Part shown: positions 20,135-28,848 of the stretch, piece by piece
Layout of the letters: the number at the start of each line of letters is the position of its first letter
Numbering within the stretch: the first letter of the stretch is position 1
Source of the DNA: Saprospiraceae bacterium
GTDB taxonomy: Bacteria; Bacteroidota; Bacteroidia; Chitinophagales; Saprospiraceae
Assembly (NCBI GenBank): GCA_028284395.1
Contig: JANQRV010000178.1
Coordinates: 1-64,000 of the forward strand
DNA: 64,000 bases
Direction: 5' to 3'
The notes under the pieces: model-generated
What the model saw: the letters and a program-made list of their open reading frames with translations, nothing else
What the model was told of the DNA's origin: nothing
Databases searched by the model: none
Translations under genes and position numbers: made by a program

Positions 20135-20530
20135 TTAGACCAGATCCTCATCTTTCCAGCGTTTTTTTTCAATGGCTTTTGGTTCGAAGGAATCTAAATC
20201 CAATTCTTCTTGTTGTTCCATTTCGGTAGCTATGGGCTTCGCCTTAGGTTCATTCCCTCCCATACGCTCCAGTTCCTTTTGGATAGCCTTTTGCTCCCAT
20301 TCATTATCCAGTTGGCCAACTCCCGGAATTCCATAAACACTCAGATAGTGAAATAACACTCCGATTCCCCAGCCCAACATCGGCCAAAAAAACCACCAAT
20401 TACCAAATGATGTAATGGCGTTCAGTAGAAAGAAAAAACCGCCCATCACTAAGTACGTTGAAAGATGTTCGAAAAACTCCTTTTTCGCTTTGACACGTTT
20501 TTTAGCCTGTAAGTATTTTTTTTCGTCCAT
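20135..20530 (-). CDS. 2TM-domain protein
   Basis: 131 residues. A basic N-terminus (KKYLQAKKRVKAKKEFFEHL) is followed by two closely spaced membrane segments (about residues 26-44 and 48-66) and a charged C-terminal tail. The pattern with WFFWPMLGWGIG is that of the 2TM domain, found alone or fused to LytTR or histidine kinase proteins in Bacteroidota. Function is unknown. Confidence 0.75.
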   Translation of the reverse strand: MDEKKYLQAKKRVKAKKEFFEHLSTYLVMGGFFFLLNAITSFGNWWFFWPMLGWGIGVLFHYLSVYGIPGVGQLDNEWEQKAIQKELERMGGNEPKAKPIATEMEQQEELDLDSFEPKAIEKKRWKDEDLV

Positions 20531-20920
20531 TGCTCATTGTCCTTTACATGATTTCCAAATTCGTTATTAACGGGTTGAATTTCCAATTTAGGATGAACCT
20601 TTCAAGGAAAAGCACTTTAAAACAAGACGGAAGAAGTCGACCAAATATTTTCTTGGTTGCGCACTTTCTAAAGTTTGGGGATTTGAAAAATTGTTCCCTC
20701 CTCTTTTTTCAAATCTCTTAACATCAAAACCAAGTAGACAAAGAGATTGAGCAAAGGTTTGGCCGATGTAGACAATCCTCAAAAACAGGCTTTGAACACC
20801 TTGAAAAAAGGCTCAAAAAGTCGCAAAAAAAACTCGGAATAATTGCCTTTTAAGATAATAAAAAGTATCTTGCAATATCTTAAAAGTAGTTTTTGTGTTT
20901 ATTTGTTTGGGTTAGAGGCC
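20531..20920. other. gene-free stretch upstream of orphan terminators
   Basis: About 390 nt without a convincing gene; a 63-codon plus-strand frame at 20530-20721 looks random. Near 20847-20887 there is an AT-rich imperfect inverted repeat (CTTTTAAGATA against TATCTTTAAAAG). Because two plus-strand terminators follow at 20921-21006, a short non-coding transcript may arise here; its 5' end is not visible. Confidence 0.4.
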
Positions 20921-20946
20921 CTTGCTAAAACTAGCAAGGGTTTTTT
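20921..20946 (+). terminator. rho-independent terminator
   Basis: An 8-bp stem CCTTGCTA/TAGCAAGG with a 4-nt loop (aaac) is followed directly by six T. It acts on the plus strand, where no coding gene lies for nearly 800 nt upstream (nearest end 20126). Confidence 0.85.
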
Positions 20947-20966
20947 CTTTTTGGCCTTGGAAATGA

Positions 20967-21006
20967 AAAAAGCCTGAGAATTTTCGTTCGAATTCCCAGG
21001 CTTTTT
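20967..21006. terminator. bidirectional terminator
   Basis: AAAAAGCCTG (20967-20976) pairs with CAGGCTTTTT (20997-21006), and GAATT (20978-20982) with AATTC (20991-20995), with one A/C mismatch between. T-runs occur at both ends, so it can stop transcription from either side. On the minus strand it lies about 75 nt beyond the DUF1573 gene. Confidence 0.8.
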
Positions 21007-21024
21007 GCGAAATAAATCTTTGCC

Positions 21025-21066
21025 TTTATCATTAGATTGAAACACCGAATTCAATCTAATGATAAA
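21025..21066 (-). repeat. perfect 17-bp inverted repeat after the DUF1573 gene
   Basis: TTTATCATTAGATTGAA at 21025-21041 pairs perfectly with its complement at 21050-21066 across an 8-nt loop. It begins 15 nt after the DUF1573 stop codon on the minus strand and precedes the terminator at 20967-21006. No T-run follows it, so it is more likely a 3' stabilising stem or protein site than a terminator. Confidence 0.8.
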
Positions 21067-21081
21067 ATTCCTTTTTCATGA

Positions 21082-21606
21082 TTATTTATTGCCGTTGTTC
21101 TTGAAGATGTTCTTTTCTCCTGCGGGTACACCCGATGGAGCTTCTGCTTTCTTGTTCACTTTTCCTTCAATAGTCAAAACAACTGTCTCTTTTCCTTCTC
21201 CTTCCATATTCGTTGTCAAGGTAACTGTTTTGCGGAATGGCCCAATGCGATTGGTAGCATAGCGCACTTTGATCTCTCCACCTTCACCCGGCTCAATCGC
21301 TTCTTCAGGATAAGTCGGAACGGTACAACCACAACTACCTTTAGCACTTGTAATGATCAATGGCGCGTTACCAGTGTTGGTGAATCTGAAATAACGATAT
21401 GGATCTGCATTTTGCTCTATTTCGCCATAATTAACGACCTTTTCTTCAAATGTCATAACTGGACCGTCCGCAGGTGCCTCCTCGATTTTTTTCTCTGCTT
21501 TTTCTGCATCCTTAGCCACCTCTTTTACCAAAGCGCCATTCTGTGCGGTGGTATAAGTTACCGCGATGGCCATCATCAATATTGTGAATAAAAACTTTCT
21601 CATCAT
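21082..21606 (-). CDS. DUF1573 secreted protein
   Basis: A 174-residue protein with a signal peptide (cleavage near TTAQN). The family core has NYGEIEQNADPYRYFRFTNTGNAPLIIT and the hallmark GSCGCTVPTYP, an immunoglobulin-like ASH/MSP fold with a CxC pair. DUF1573 proteins are abundant periplasmic or surface proteins in Bacteroidota, function unknown. It is transcribed alone, divergent from the E1 gene. Two CAAAAGTA motifs upstream (21640, 21661) resemble the minus-strand -7 element but lack a well-placed -33 box. Confidence 0.88.
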   Translation of the reverse strand: MMRKFLFTILMMAIAVTYTTAQNGALVKEVAKDAEKAEKKIEEAPADGPVMTFEEKVVNYGEIEQNADPYRYFRFTNTGNAPLIITSAKGSCGCTVPTYPEEAIEPGEGGEIKVRYATNRIGPFRKTVTLTTNMEGEGKETVVLTIEGKVNKKAEAPSGVPAGEKNIFKNNGNK

Positions 21607-21852
21607 TACGAATTTTGTGTTAGTAGATTTTGAACTCTACAAAAGTAAAGGAATTTCAAGCAAAAGTAAAATGTGTCGTATTACATTTTAGTTAATGCAA
21701 AGTTAATGCGAGAGGCTGGAATGTTGATAGCCGACAAGCAAGTTGCCGAAATTTTTACTAACTTTGCAAGGAATTATGAACGCATTTTAGAATTTAATTT
21801 TGCGGAAGACCTATTCTTTCACCCATATCGTGGCTTGATTTAACTTCGACTT

Positions 21853-24255
21853 ATGCGAGAAAACAACACCCTAGAAATCGTTAATTTTCAAAATCGAGTT
21901 CCACTTTCCAAAGAAGCAGTCCTTCATGATTTTAGGATCTGTTGCATCAGTAGAGAGGCGAGTTTAATGGGTCGCCGAGAAGTATTGACAGGCAAAGCCA
22001 AGTTTGGAATTTTTGGCGGCGGTAAGGAAGTCGTCCAAGTAGCGCTTGCCTATGCTATTCGGCAAGGAGACTTCCGTTCTGGCTACTACCGTGACCAAAC
22101 CCTCATGTTTGCTTTAGGGGTCTCTACACTTGAAGATTTTTTCGCTCAACTTTACGCAGACACTGAAAACGATCCTTTTTCTGGTGGCCGGCAAATGAAC
22201 AATCATTTTGCTACTCCACTGGTCGATGAACATGGAGATTGGACGATCCATACCGAAAGAATCAATATTACCTCTGACACTTCCAATACCGGCGGCCAAA
22301 TGGCACGGGCGTTAGGGTTAGCATTAGCCTCTAAAAAATACCGCGCCAACAAAAGATTAAAGACCGCTTCTTCCTTCTCTAAAAACGGCAATGAGGTTTG
22401 TATCTGTACGATCGGAGATGCCAGTACTTCAGAAGGTGTGTTCTGGGAGACCATCAATGCAGCGGGAGTTTTGCAAGTCCCACTGGCTACTTTTGTATGG
22501 GACGACGGCTATGGTATTTCTGTCCCGACCGAATACCAAACCACAAAAGGCAGCATTTCAGAGGCTCTAAATGGCTTCCAGTACGACGAAGAAAAGGGAG
22601 GAGTCCGGGTCTTCAAAGGCAAAGGTTGGGACTATCGTGAATTGATTTCACTGTTCACTCAGGCGATCCACCAAATGAGAAAAGATCACATCCCGGCAAT
22701 TTTCCACATTGATGAAATCACCCAACCGCAGGGACATTCCACTTCCGGTTCGCACGAACGTTATAAATCAAAAGAGAGGCTGGAGTGGGAAAAATCGCAC
22801 GACTGCATCGCTCAGCTGGAAAAATGGATGATCCAAGAAGGGGTTGCGACAGCTGAGGAGTGCCAGCAAATTCGTACAGAAGCAAAAAAAACCGTTCGGA
22901 CTGCCAGGGACAAAGCTTGGAACGCCTTCTTACAACCCAAAAAGCAAAAAATTAAGCAGCTAAAGGGTATCTATCAGCGCATCAATGGGCAGGAGGATTT
23001 AAAGGTCGAGTTACAAAGTTTGATCAATCCAATGATTACGGAAGTGCTCAGCAACGCCCGGAAAATGAACTACCGAATGCTGGGAAGCGACGCAAAAGCA
23101 GCAACCGACCTTAGAAGTTGGATTGAAGATCTTCAGCGGATGGGACCTGAAAAATACCATAATTACCTCTATAGTCAATCTCCCAAATCGGCTCTAGAAG
23201 TCCCCGTCGTTCCGCCAATCTATTCCGCAAAATCCCCGAAAAGAAATGGATATCAAATACTAAATACTTTCTTTGATGCCAAGCTCAAATCTATCCCCGA
23301 ATTGTATGCTTTTGGCGAAGATGTAGGTAGGATCGGAGACGTGAATCAAGGCTTTGCAGGCCTGCAAGACAAATTTGGAGTGGACCGGATCACGGATACC
23401 GGGATTCGGGAATGGACGATCATTGGTCAGGCCATCGGAATGGCAATGAGAGGATTGCGGCCAATTGCCGAAATCCAGTACCTCGATTATCTGATATATG
23501 GATTGGAACCACTCACTGACGACTTGGCAACACTTCGCTGGCGAAGTAATAACATCCAACAGGCACCAGCAATCATCCGAACGCGGGGACACCGACTGGA
23601 AGGCATTTGGCATTCAGGTTCTCCTTTAGGAATGATCATCAATGCATTGAGAGGCATTTATGTGTGTGTGCCAAGAAATATGACAAAGGCTGCTGGCATG
23701 TACAACACCTTACTTCAATCAGATGATCCGGGGCTAGTTATTGAATGTTTAAATGGCTATCGCCTCAAGGAAGATCTCCCCGACAATATTGGGGAAATGA
23801 CAGTACCATTGGGAGTTGCAGAAGTAATAAAAGAAGGTATTGACATTACGTTGGTGACCTATGGATCCTGCGTGAGAATCGCCGAGGCAGCGATCGATCT
23901 TCTGGAGGACCATGGTGTTTCGGTAGAATTGATCGACGTCCAAACTCTGCTACCATTTGACCTCGAACACCGCATTGTTGCTTCTCTAAAGAAAACCAAT
24001 CGAATTGCTTTTATGGATGAGGATGTTACGGGCGGAGCCACCTCTTATATGATGCAGCAGGTTCTCGAAGTTCAAAACGGCTATCAATACCTGGATTCCG
24101 CACCAGTAACGATTACCTCTCAACCCCACCGCCCGCCATATGGTTCTGACGGTGATTACTTTTCGAAGCCCAACGCCGAAGAGGTCTTCGAACGCATCTA
24201 CAAAATCATAGCGGAGTCGGAACCAAATCGACTAAAGGGGAACTTATTTCCCTAA
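21853..24255 (+). CDS. fused alpha/beta E1 component of a 2-oxoacid dehydrogenase
   Basis: An 800-residue thiamine-diphosphate enzyme with the E1 alpha half (residues 1 to about 420) and E1 beta half (about 465-790) in one chain, as in Bacteroidota branched-chain or 2-oxoacid dehydrogenases. It decarboxylates a 2-oxoacid and passes the acyl group to a lipoyl E2 encoded elsewhere. The ThDP region reads GDASTSEG at 188-195 and DDGYGIS at 217-223, departing from the common GDG and NN. The beta half has AFGEDVGRIGDVNQGFAGL and RTRGHR. Substrate cannot be told from sequence. A -7-like TAATTTTG (21795-21802) precedes it. Confidence 0.92.
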   Translation: MRENNTLEIVNFQNRVPLSKEAVLHDFRICCISREASLMGRREVLTGKAKFGIFGGGKEVVQVALAYAIRQGDFRSGYYRDQTLMFALGVSTLEDFFAQLYADTENDPFSGGRQMNNHFATPLVDEHGDWTIHTERINITSDTSNTGGQMARALGLALASKKYRANKRLKTASSFSKNGNEVCICTIGDASTSEGVFWETINAAGVLQVPLATFVWDDGYGISVPTEYQTTKGSISEALNGFQYDEEKGGVRVFKGKGWDYRELISLFTQAIHQMRKDHIPAIFHIDEITQPQGHSTSGSHERYKSKERLEWEKSHDCIAQLEKWMIQEGVATAEECQQIRTEAKKTVRTARDKAWNAFLQPKKQKIKQLKGIYQRINGQEDLKVELQSLINPMITEVLSNARKMNYRMLGSDAKAATDLRSWIEDLQRMGPEKYHNYLYSQSPKSALEVPVVPPIYSAKSPKRNGYQILNTFFDAKLKSIPELYAFGEDVGRIGDVNQGFAGLQDKFGVDRITDTGIREWTIIGQAIGMAMRGLRPIAEIQYLDYLIYGLEPLTDDLATLRWRSNNIQQAPAIIRTRGHRLEGIWHSGSPLGMIINALRGIYVCVPRNMTKAAGMYNTLLQSDDPGLVIECLNGYRLKEDLPDNIGEMTVPLGVAEVIKEGIDITLVTYGSCVRIAEAAIDLLEDHGVSVELIDVQTLLPFDLEHRIVASLKKTNRIAFMDEDVTGGATSYMMQQVLEVQNGYQYLDSAPVTITSQPHRPPYGSDGDYFSKPNAEEVFERIYKIIAESEPNRLKGNLFP

Positions 24256-24311
24256 TTTTCCGTTATATATAGAAGTGTGTTGAATGCTACCTTGATTGAT
24301 AAGCCCCTATA

Positions 24312-24373
24312 TACTTGAAAATCTATTACTTACTGGCTAGCTGCTGCCAGTACTCGACTCGTCTATTCAAGTA
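24312..24373 (+). repeat. nested inverted repeats in a probable 5' leader
   Basis: An outer pair TACTTGAA (24312-24319) and TTCAAGTA (24366-24373) encloses an inner hairpin TACTGGC (24331-24337) with GCCAGTA (24346-24352). Both pairs are perfect. They lie 26 nt before the start of the next gene. Confidence 0.6.
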
Positions 24374-24398
24374 GGAAAACTATATAAATACCTCCTTT

Positions 24399-25244
24399 AT
24401 GGTAAATTTCAGAATTAAAAACCGGCTGGATTTCAAAAAGTTCTTAAAAAAAGAGGCAAATGGACACACCGAAGTTCCACTCACTATCAGCCACCCAGAA
24501 GAAAAGGGAAACAAAGATTTTCGTCGTCGTTGGATCAAGGCTGTGGCATACGCAATTTTAATTTTTGGGGGCGTCTTTTTTGCCCTGCTGTTCTATAATC
24601 AATGGGATAAGAGGGACCTGAGTTCCATTGAGAAAATCTACATTGAAAACTTTGCAAGAGACATCGATGAAGACATTAAAAACCTTAAAAACTCTATTGA
24701 CATTAACTCTTCCCGGATTCTCGATGTCAAGGAAATTTTAACGGATCTGTACCGGACACCGGATTCGGTAGAACTGAACAATTTCACTAATCGCTATATC
24801 TCCGCTCTCTACGTTTCCAAATTTACTCCTACCCACCCTACTTTCAATGATTTTAAATCCTTTAGTCAACAGGAGTTGCTGGAAAATCATCAATTGCGCA
24901 ATGATATATTCCGATACTACGACCGAGTTAATGCTTCCCTCAGTACCATTGAAAACTACGAAACCTATCACAAAGAGACCTTTGTTCCTAAGTTTAATTC
25001 CGAATATATTAAAGGCAGAGCATTGGTGATCTTCAAGAAATACTATGAAGACATCGAAGAAGAGTCCGATCCCGATCTGACACTATGGACGATTTCCAAA
25101 GATTCTAAGATTTTCATTGAAGCCGAAAACTTATTGCTACAGCGTCTTCTTTTCCTAGATAGGTCACTCGAAATCGAAGGTGAACTATTGAATAGTGCTA
25201 AAGAGGTCCGGCAACATCTCCAGAAGGAATTGAAAAAGTTCTAA
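24399..25244 (+). CDS. hypothetical membrane-anchored protein
   Basis: 281 residues with a basic cytoplasmic start, one membrane segment at about residues 48-66 and a long, charged, probably helical extracytoplasmic part. I do not recognise a family. It lies 32 nt before the SGNH-like gene and may be in an operon with it and the flippase, which would suggest an envelope role. This is inferred from context only. Confidence 0.7.
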   Translation: MVNFRIKNRLDFKKFLKKEANGHTEVPLTISHPEEKGNKDFRRRWIKAVAYAILIFGGVFFALLFYNQWDKRDLSSIEKIYIENFARDIDEDIKNLKNSIDINSSRILDVKEILTDLYRTPDSVELNNFTNRYISALYVSKFTPTHPTFNDFKSFSQQELLENHQLRNDIFRYYDRVNASLSTIENYETYHKETFVPKFNSEYIKGRALVIFKKYYEDIEEESDPDLTLWTISKDSKIFIEAENLLLQRLLFLDRSLEIEGELLNSAKEVRQHLQKELKKF

Positions 25245-25276
25245 TCCTCAAAGGCACAGTCGAAGATTGATCATAC

Positions 25277-26221
25277 ATGAAAGTTTTTCTCTCAAAGATG
25301 GCGTTATTATCAATCTTCGCCACCCTTTTGATAGCGATGTTGATTTTTTCTGCGGATGGAACTTCGGATGCATATTACCACCGTTTTACAACACCTCGAC
25401 AACACGCCTTAATCATCGGCACTTCTCGCGCGGCCCAGGGTATCCACCCTCAGTATTTTAGCCCAATCTTTAGCAAAGGAGCACTACAAGGACCATTGTA
25501 CAACTATGCATTTACTGCTTTGCAATCCCCTTATGGTTCAGCTTATTTGAAAGCCATTAAAGAGAAGATTCACCCCGAAACGAGAAAAGGTCTTTTTCTT
25601 TTATCTGTCACCCCCTGGTCCGTCAGCAGATTGAAATCTTGCGCCGCTCCGGATAACCTACGGGAAAGTAAATCGTTCATTGGTCAATTGAGTTGCTATA
25701 GTTGTAATCCTAACCTTTCATATCTGCGAACATATTTTAATGACAATTTCGGTTCGATCTTGCTAAACCGGATCATCCCCCCCAAAATGGCCGTTCAGTC
25801 AGATGGCTGGCTTCAACTTCGGGTCCCCATGGATGACGTTTCAGTCGCGGCCAGAACTAAGACTAAGATTACAGATTATCGCTATAACCAATTGCCCAAA
25901 TACATCGCTTCTCCATATAGATTAGCGGCACTCGAACAAACGATTCAATACCTTAAGACACGTGGAAATGTCTTCCTGGTCCGGGTGCCAATACCGGAAC
26001 CACTATTGGCGATTGAGATGCAGTTGATGCCTGACTTCGACAAAAAAATGCATTTACTCAGTGAGAAATATAACCTTCAATACTTCAATTACGTTCAAGA
26101 AGGCGAGAACTATGAGTATGTCGATGGCAACCATCTGAGCGAAACCTCAGGTGCACTTTTCTCCAGTCAATTGGCGGATGAAATTGTGCAACATTACGAA
26201 ACTGGTGCTTTCGATTTTTAA
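25277..26221 (+). CDS. SGNH-hydrolase-like exported protein
   Basis: 314 residues with an N-terminal hydrophobic segment (about 8-25). GTSR at residues 48-51 could hold the nucleophilic serine (S50), and DGNH at 283-286 fits the DxxH block of SGNH esterases. The protein may act on polysaccharide acyl groups in the periplasm. It is 8 nt before a polysaccharide flippase gene, which supports an exopolysaccharide or O-antigen role. The family is inferred; an inactive homologue is possible because other SGNH blocks are not clear. Confidence 0.55.
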   Translation: MKVFLSKMALLSIFATLLIAMLIFSADGTSDAYYHRFTTPRQHALIIGTSRAAQGIHPQYFSPIFSKGALQGPLYNYAFTALQSPYGSAYLKAIKEKIHPETRKGLFLLSVTPWSVSRLKSCAAPDNLRESKSFIGQLSCYSCNPNLSYLRTYFNDNFGSILLNRIIPPKMAVQSDGWLQLRVPMDDVSVAARTKTKITDYRYNQLPKYIASPYRLAALEQTIQYLKTRGNVFLVRVPIPEPLLAIEMQLMPDFDKKMHLLSEKYNLQYFNYVQEGENYEYVDGNHLSETSGALFSSQLADEIVQHYETGAFDF

Positions 26222-26229
26222 CTGGAAGA

Positions 26230-27495
26230 ATGAACTTATTAAAATCGCTGTCGATCTATACTTTTGCTAACTTCTTCAACAAGGGGTTGGTATTTGTGCT
26301 CGCCATCATTATTTCATATCACATTACGGAGGATGACAGTGGTGTATTGACAATGCTCAATACATATGTACTTTTGCTATCGGTCCTGATCGGAGTAGGG
26401 TCAAAGGCAGCCCTGACGGTTAAATATTTCAAAATAGATCAAGGTATTTTTCGGAATTATTTTAGTGCCTTACTACTGACCCCTACCCTGCTTCTTTTAT
26501 TATTGTTGCTTATAGGCTTTCTTTTTAGGCATCAACTTGCCACTTGGATCAATTTGCCCACAATATGGGTTTTCTACATCGTATTAATGGCATTCAATCA
26601 GATCATCAATGAAATGACACTCACACTCTACCGGATAGAAGACCAGCCACGGAAATTTGCTATTTTCAATATTGGGCAGGGTTTGACCAACTTTGGATTG
26701 TCCCTTCTTTTTATTATATACCTTGGGCATAGCAATTGGGAGGGAAGAGCATTCGGCATTTTTGGAAGTGCCATCCTTTTTGCTTTGGCGAGTTTTGTAA
26801 TTTATTTCAAGCAATCGCTCCTCACTTTTAAAGTGAGAAAAGCCCATATCCAGGATGCGCTGCAATTTGGCCTTCCAATCATTCCGCATCTGATCGGAGC
26901 TTTTGTCATTGAATATTCAGACAACTTATTCCTGGAGCGAATGATGGGACGTTCGGAATTGGGGTTATACAGCTATGGCTACAAGTTTGGAATGATCATA
27001 CAAGTTTTGGCAACCTCTTTTCTAATGGGGTTCACTCCATATGTTTTTTCAGTATTCAAAAACCCGGATGCAGCGATACGCTTGCGCATTGTCAGAATTA
27101 GCTACGCATTCCTACTGACATTAATGGGGGCAGTTGCTGGGCTTGCCTTAGTTAGCCCATTCATTTTCCATTGGCTGATCGATAGCAAGTTTTACCCTGG
27201 ACATGTTTACGTATTATGGATTGGGATCGCCTATTTCTTCTATGCCAGTTATTCCCTATTCTCCATGTACATTCATTATTCTGGCAAAACCTATATCTTC
27301 AGCTTTATAGCCATTGTAAATGTCGGAGTCAACCTGATCTTAAATTATGTGCTTATTTCGCATTACGGCACCATCGGTGCAGCATACGCCACCATTTGCT
27401 CCTACATCATTGTATTTGTAATAACTGCTTTCATCGCACAAAGACTTCAACCAATGCCCTGGTTAAGCAAAGAAGTGTTTAACTTTGTCCGTTAA
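26230..27495 (+). CDS. polysaccharide flippase (Wzx/MVF-type)
   Basis: A 421-residue membrane protein with about twelve hydrophobic segments and the usual MOP-superfamily start (MNLLKSLSIYTFANFFNKGLVF). It probably flips a lipid-linked oligosaccharide across the inner membrane. The TAA stop shares its last A with the ATG of the next gene. No glycosyltransferases are adjacent, so the substrate is unknown. Confidence 0.85.
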   Translation: MNLLKSLSIYTFANFFNKGLVFVLAIIISYHITEDDSGVLTMLNTYVLLLSVLIGVGSKAALTVKYFKIDQGIFRNYFSALLLTPTLLLLLLLLIGFLFRHQLATWINLPTIWVFYIVLMAFNQIINEMTLTLYRIEDQPRKFAIFNIGQGLTNFGLSLLFIIYLGHSNWEGRAFGIFGSAILFALASFVIYFKQSLLTFKVRKAHIQDALQFGLPIIPHLIGAFVIEYSDNLFLERMMGRSELGLYSYGYKFGMIIQVLATSFLMGFTPYVFSVFKNPDAAIRLRIVRISYAFLLTLMGAVAGLALVSPFIFHWLIDSKFYPGHVYVLWIGIAYFFYASYSLFSMYIHYSGKTYIFSFIAIVNVGVNLILNYVLISHYGTIGAAYATICSYIIVFVITAFIAQRLQPMPWLSKEVFNFVR

Positions 27496-28847
27496 TGGAA
27501 CTTCCCGAAGCATTTATCAAACAAAGTGATGCACTTCTGGGTGAAGAGTCTACTGCATTTTACGCTGCTTTAAAGCAACCTCCGCCCATTAGCGTACGCA
27601 TCAACCGACGCAAGCAGGCTCCCGTACTAGACGTAAAGGGGGCGGTTCCTTGGTGTAGAGAAGGAATGTATCTCAAGGAACGTCCGCGCTTCACTCTTGA
27701 TCCAAATTTCCATGCCGGTAGTTATTACGTACAGGAATCCTCTTCAATGATCATTGGGTGGGTTGTAGCGCAAATCTTTGGGTCTACTGCCCCCATACTG
27801 GCTTTAGACATGTGTGGGGCCCCGGGAGGCAAGAGCACCTTACTAAGTGATGCCATTCCGGAAGGCAGTTTTTTGGTGGCAAATGAAGTCATTAAATCCA
27901 GGTATCGGATTCTCGAAGAGAATTTATCGAAATGGGGATTAACCAATGTGGCAATTACAAACCTGGATAGCAAACAATTTTCACCTAGTAAGGGGCATTA
28001 CGACCTCGTGCTCGTTGATGCTCCTTGTAGTGGAGAAGGTCTATTCAGGAAGGATGCGAAGGCCATCGGGGAATGGTCACCGCAAAACGTCGAATTATGT
28101 AGTGCTCGCCAAAAGAGGATTCTAGCAAATGCCATTCCATTACTGGGTGATGGTGGAGTGTTAATTTATTCCACCTGTACGTATAATGAGCAGGAAAACG
28201 ATCAAAACATCGAATGGCTGTTGAAAAACTTTGAGCTGGAGCCTATCACTCCGGAAGTACCAGAGACGTGGAACATCGCCCGAACTAAATTCGGATGTCA
28301 ATTCTATCCGCATAGGACCGATAGTGAGGGACTGTTTTTTTGCTGTTTACGTAGCAAATCCTCACTTACCAAAACATCTTTAAAGAGGAGTTCCAATAGG
28401 CATTTCCTGAAACTGGCAAAGAAATACTGGCCAAAAATCAACCCCTGGTTAGATCAACCAAAGAAATGGTATTTCTACCAGAACGCAAAAGGACGAATTT
28501 TCGCATTGCACAAAGAGTGGCACCAGGAAGCAACGCAATTCGCCAGCATTTGGCAACCGGCAAAAATAGGCATCGATATCGGCGTACTCAAAAATGAAGA
28601 TTTCATCCCTTCGCCCCAATTGGCCTTAAGTCAGATCTGTAATCAACAGTTGCCTCGTGTAGACCTCGAAAAGGAGGAGGCCCTTCAATATCTCAAAAAA
28701 GCAGCTATTGACCCAACAAGAGTGCCCAAGGGCTGGGCCATAGCAACCTACCGTCAAAATCAGTTAGGGTGGATGAAGGGGTTAGGCACCAGAGTGAACA
28801 ATTACTATCCAAAAGAATGGAGAATACGAATGGACATAAATCGCTGA
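27495..28847 (+). CDS. RsmF/NOP2-type RNA cytosine-5 methyltransferase
   Basis: 450 residues. The SAM site DMCGAPGGKSTLL, the motif IV cysteine in DAPCSGEGLF and the motif VI cysteine in STCTYNEQEND are all present, so the two-cysteine mechanism of m5C RNA methyltransferases is intact. The C-terminal half has a PUA-like/RsmF extension with WYFYQNAKGRIFAL. The target is likely 16S rRNA, as for RsmF; the exact base is not known. The start overlaps the flippase stop by 1 nt, so it is translated from the same message. Confidence 0.9.
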   Translation: MELPEAFIKQSDALLGEESTAFYAALKQPPPISVRINRRKQAPVLDVKGAVPWCREGMYLKERPRFTLDPNFHAGSYYVQESSSMIIGWVVAQIFGSTAPILALDMCGAPGGKSTLLSDAIPEGSFLVANEVIKSRYRILEENLSKWGLTNVAITNLDSKQFSPSKGHYDLVLVDAPCSGEGLFRKDAKAIGEWSPQNVELCSARQKRILANAIPLLGDGGVLIYSTCTYNEQENDQNIEWLLKNFELEPITPEVPETWNIARTKFGCQFYPHRTDSEGLFFCCLRSKSSLTKTSLKRSSNRHFLKLAKKYWPKINPWLDQPKKWYFYQNAKGRIFALHKEWHQEATQFASIWQPAKIGIDIGVLKNEDFIPSPQLALSQICNQQLPRVDLEKEEALQYLKKAAIDPTRVPKGWAIATYRQNQLGWMKGLGTRVNNYYPKEWRIRMDINR

Positions 28848-28848
28848 T

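Noticed and set aside
20530-20721. A 63-codon plus-strand frame
   Set aside because: Random-looking translation, no start signals, overlaps the start of the 2TM gene by one base.
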